From NCBI GenBank assembly GCA_947174175.1, contig CAMWHW010000034.1, forward strand, positions 1-8,250: a stretch of DNA of 8,250 nt. Reading direction: 5' to 3'. The translations under genes were made by a program, and so were the position numbers. Below the pieces are notes generated by a model that made no database searches, was not told the DNA's origin, and was given only the letters and a program-made list of their open reading frames with translations. The stretch's first letter is position 1. Each line of letters opens with the position of its first letter. This DNA is from an uncultured Clostridia bacterium. Its GTDB lineage: Bacteria; Bacillota; Clostridia; Christensenellales; Borkfalkiaceae. Positions 6,959 through 8,250 of the stretch are shown piece after piece.

Positions 6959-7698
6959 CCGAATAAAAGACTGACGGCGGACAGCACCATAAGCAGCCCG
7001 CCCGACACTACGTAGTATATCGACACGGCGTGCGAAGTAAAAAAGGAAAAGAACAGAAGAGATAGTCCGCAGAAGAACAGCGAAGGGCACAGTCTGCGGT
7101 TGAAACGCTTTTTTATTCTTTTAAAGATATTCGGCTTTTTTACGTTGCCCAGCGCGTACTTTTCGGGCAGCAGATTTTTATCCTTTAACATGGCGTAAAT
7201 CTGCGAAACGCAGGTTATGCGTATTTCGAAATCTTCGGCAAGCGACAGCGCGGCGGGAGACGCCTCGCAGCAGAAAACGCACTTATTTTTCGTAACGTCG
7301 CTCTTGATTATTTCTGCAATATCGTCGGGGGAAACGGGCGAAAGCTTAAAGTTGAAAAAATAGGCGTTTTCCTCATCCTGTACAAGGTTATCCTCTACAT
7401 ATGCGCCGTCCAACGCACTTAAAAACAGTTTCTGACCCTCTCTTGCACTGCATACCGAAAGGTGGAGGGAAAGCGATTTTTTCTCGCTTTCGCCAAGGGA
7501 TACTATTAGGTGTTTTTTGCGCTTGGAGTACAGAATAAAGAATGCGATAACGGCGCACGCAACCGCAACGCCTACTGCACATATAAGCGCCGTAACCGCG
7601 CTTTTGGTGTAAAAGCGGATAAGCGTAAAGCTTAAAATAAACGCGCACAGCGCAAAGAATAAAACGTCCGAAATAAGGGCAAAATTTACTTTCCTCAT
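6946..7698 (-). CDS. Four-helix membrane protein of unknown function with Mrr-like middle segment
   Basis: The 250-residue product has four hydrophobic segments arranged as two hairpins: about 7-28 and 34-57 at the N-terminus, 204-222 and 225-246 at the C-terminus. Basic clusters (59-62 KRKK; 192-202) flank the central region, so by the positive-inside rule residues 58-203 should be cytosolic. Within this region, 111-172 reads like the second half of an Mrr-type PD-(D/E)XK fold: a strand with Asn116-x-Lys118 at the usual Q/E-x-K position, then strand KCVFCC, a helix SPAALSLAED, strand EIRITC and helix QIYAMLKD. The catalytic pair is not intact, so nuclease activity is doubtful. The start ATG (7698-7696) has only a distant AAAGG ribosome site. 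The 3' end overlaps yhbY convergently by 13 bases, and the 5' end is divergent from nadD. I recognise no family by name. Confidence 0.8.
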   Translation of the reverse strand: MRKVNFALISDVLFFALCAFILSFTLIRFYTKSAVTALICAVGVAVACAVIAFFILYSKRKKHLIVSLGESEKKSLSLHLSVCSAREGQKLFLSALDGAYVEDNLVQDEENAYFFNFKLSPVSPDDIAEIIKSDVTKNKCVFCCEASPAALSLAEDFEIRITCVSQIYAMLKDKNLLPEKYALGNVKKPNIFKRIKKRFNRRLCPSLFFCGLSLLFFSFFTSHAVSIYYVVSGGLLMVLSAVSLLFGQTS

Positions 7699-7745
7699 AG
7701 CAAAGTTATTGCCTTTGTTATTAAATATTAAACGTCACGGAAACG
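7699..7745. other. 47-base divergent spacer between membrane gene and nadD
   Basis: This A/T-rich spacer must hold the 5' signals of two genes that face apart. I could not find a convincing -35/-10 pair on either strand: TAATAT on the - strand (7730-7725) lacks a good -35, and the + strand has no well-spaced pair. Any promoters probably extend into the coding regions or are weak. nadD is preceded by a weak ribosome site (ACGGAAA). Confidence 0.4.
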
Positions 7746-8250
7746 ATGGAAAAAATTGCGATTTTAGGCGGGGCGTTCAACCCCGTCCACCGCGAGCACG
7801 TAAACCTTGCAAAGGCGGCGGTGAAGGAGCTAGGGCTCGACAAAATAATAATTATGCCCACGGCGGTCAGCCCCCACAAGAGCGGGAAGCTTGCTGCCGA
7901 TTTCTGGCGGCGCTACGAAATGTGCCGCCTCGCATTTTCTTGCGTTCCCGAGGCGGAGGTAAGCAATTTCGAGCTGACGCGCGGCGGCGTTTCCTACACC
8001 TATCTCACCTGCAACCACTTTGCCGAAATTTATAAGGACGCAAAGCGCTATTTCATAATCGGCGCGGACATGCTGGAAAACTTTCCGCACTGGAAAAACC
8101 CCGAAGAAATTTTGAAAACCTTCACCCTTGCCGCGTGCGCGAGGGAGGACGGAAAGGGCTTTGACGACTGCCGCAAGAGAGTTGAAAAGCTGTTTTCAAC
8201 CAAGGTGGAAACCATAAACAACGTGGGCGAAAACGTCAGCCCGACGGAGA
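7746..8250 (+). CDS. nadD: Nicotinate-nucleotide adenylyltransferase, N-terminal part (3' end outside window)
   Basis: NadD joins nicotinate mononucleotide and ATP to make deamido-NAD in the cytosolic NAD pathway. The 168 visible codons stay open to the window edge, and the family is usually about 190-210 residues, so only the end is missing. The nucleotidyltransferase signature is GGAFNPVHREH (8-18), with both histidines (15 and 18) present but Glu17 where many members have Gly in HxGH. Further family marks are SPHKSGK (42-48), a TRGGVSYTYLT block (78-88) and IIGADMLENFPHWK (104-117). The ATG at 7746 is chosen because it places the first Rossmann strand (KIAILGGAFNP) directly at the N-terminus. 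nadD after yhbY is the usual Bacillota order, but here a reversed membrane gene separates them. The genes yqeK and rsfS would be expected just beyond the window. Confidence 0.93.
   Translation, partial: MEKIAILGGAFNPVHREHVNLAKAAVKELGLDKIIIMPTAVSPHKSGKLAADFWRRYEMCRLAFSCVPEAEVSNFELTRGGVSYTYLTCNHFAEIYKDAKRYFIIGADMLENFPHWKNPEEILKTFTLAACAREDGKGFDDCRKRVEKLFSTKVETINNVGENVSPTE

Noticed and set aside
6952..6960. Small palindrome GGTCTGACC at the convergent yhbY junction as a bidirectional terminator
   Set aside because: The stem is at most four base pairs with a one-base centre, which cannot form a hairpin loop, and no T run follows on either strand.

Overview
This window looks like core chromosome of a Bacillota (Firmicutes) bacterium, probably a member of the Clostridia. 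The evidence is the gene content: an Obg GTPase with the C-terminal OCT domain, the obg, yhbY, nadD gene order, a DUF1934-like (YwiB-type) protein, and consensus sigma-A-type promoters with AGGAG-type ribosome binding sites. Base composition is roughly half G+C by eye, and coding density is very high. A placement below class would be a guess.

Left part (1-3118, + strand). The window opens inside a superfamily 2 helicase gene, of which the C-terminal RecA domain, two transmembrane segments and a conserved-looking tail are visible. After 81 bases containing a good promoter come tyrA (tyrosine biosynthesis) and a small DUF1934-like gene, separated by 7 bases and probably co-transcribed.

Middle part (3119-6958, + strand). 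A 150-base gap carries a near-consensus promoter (TTGACA-N17-TATATT). Its transcript would begin with a leader of about 100 nt containing a hairpin followed by seven T residues. Downstream is a tight operon: an UlaG-like metallo-beta-lactamase-fold hydrolase, rho (1-base stop/start overlap), obg (11-base overlap) and, 33 bases on, yhbY. It groups a transcription terminator protein with two ribosome-assembly factors.

Right part (6946-8250). A gene for a four-helix membrane protein of unknown function lies on the - strand and overlaps the 3' end of yhbY by 13 bases. Its middle segment looks like a degenerate Mrr-type (PD-(D/E)XK fold) domain. It interrupts the usual yhbY-nadD adjacency. nadD (NAD biosynthesis) then starts divergently and runs off the window.

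Most of the window is ordinary housekeeping DNA. I found no CRISPR array, insertion sequence, tRNA or rRNA. The points most worth following up are the attenuator-like hairpin ahead of the rho-obg operon, the membrane-anchored helicase tail, and the membrane protein inserted antisense between yhbY and nadD.
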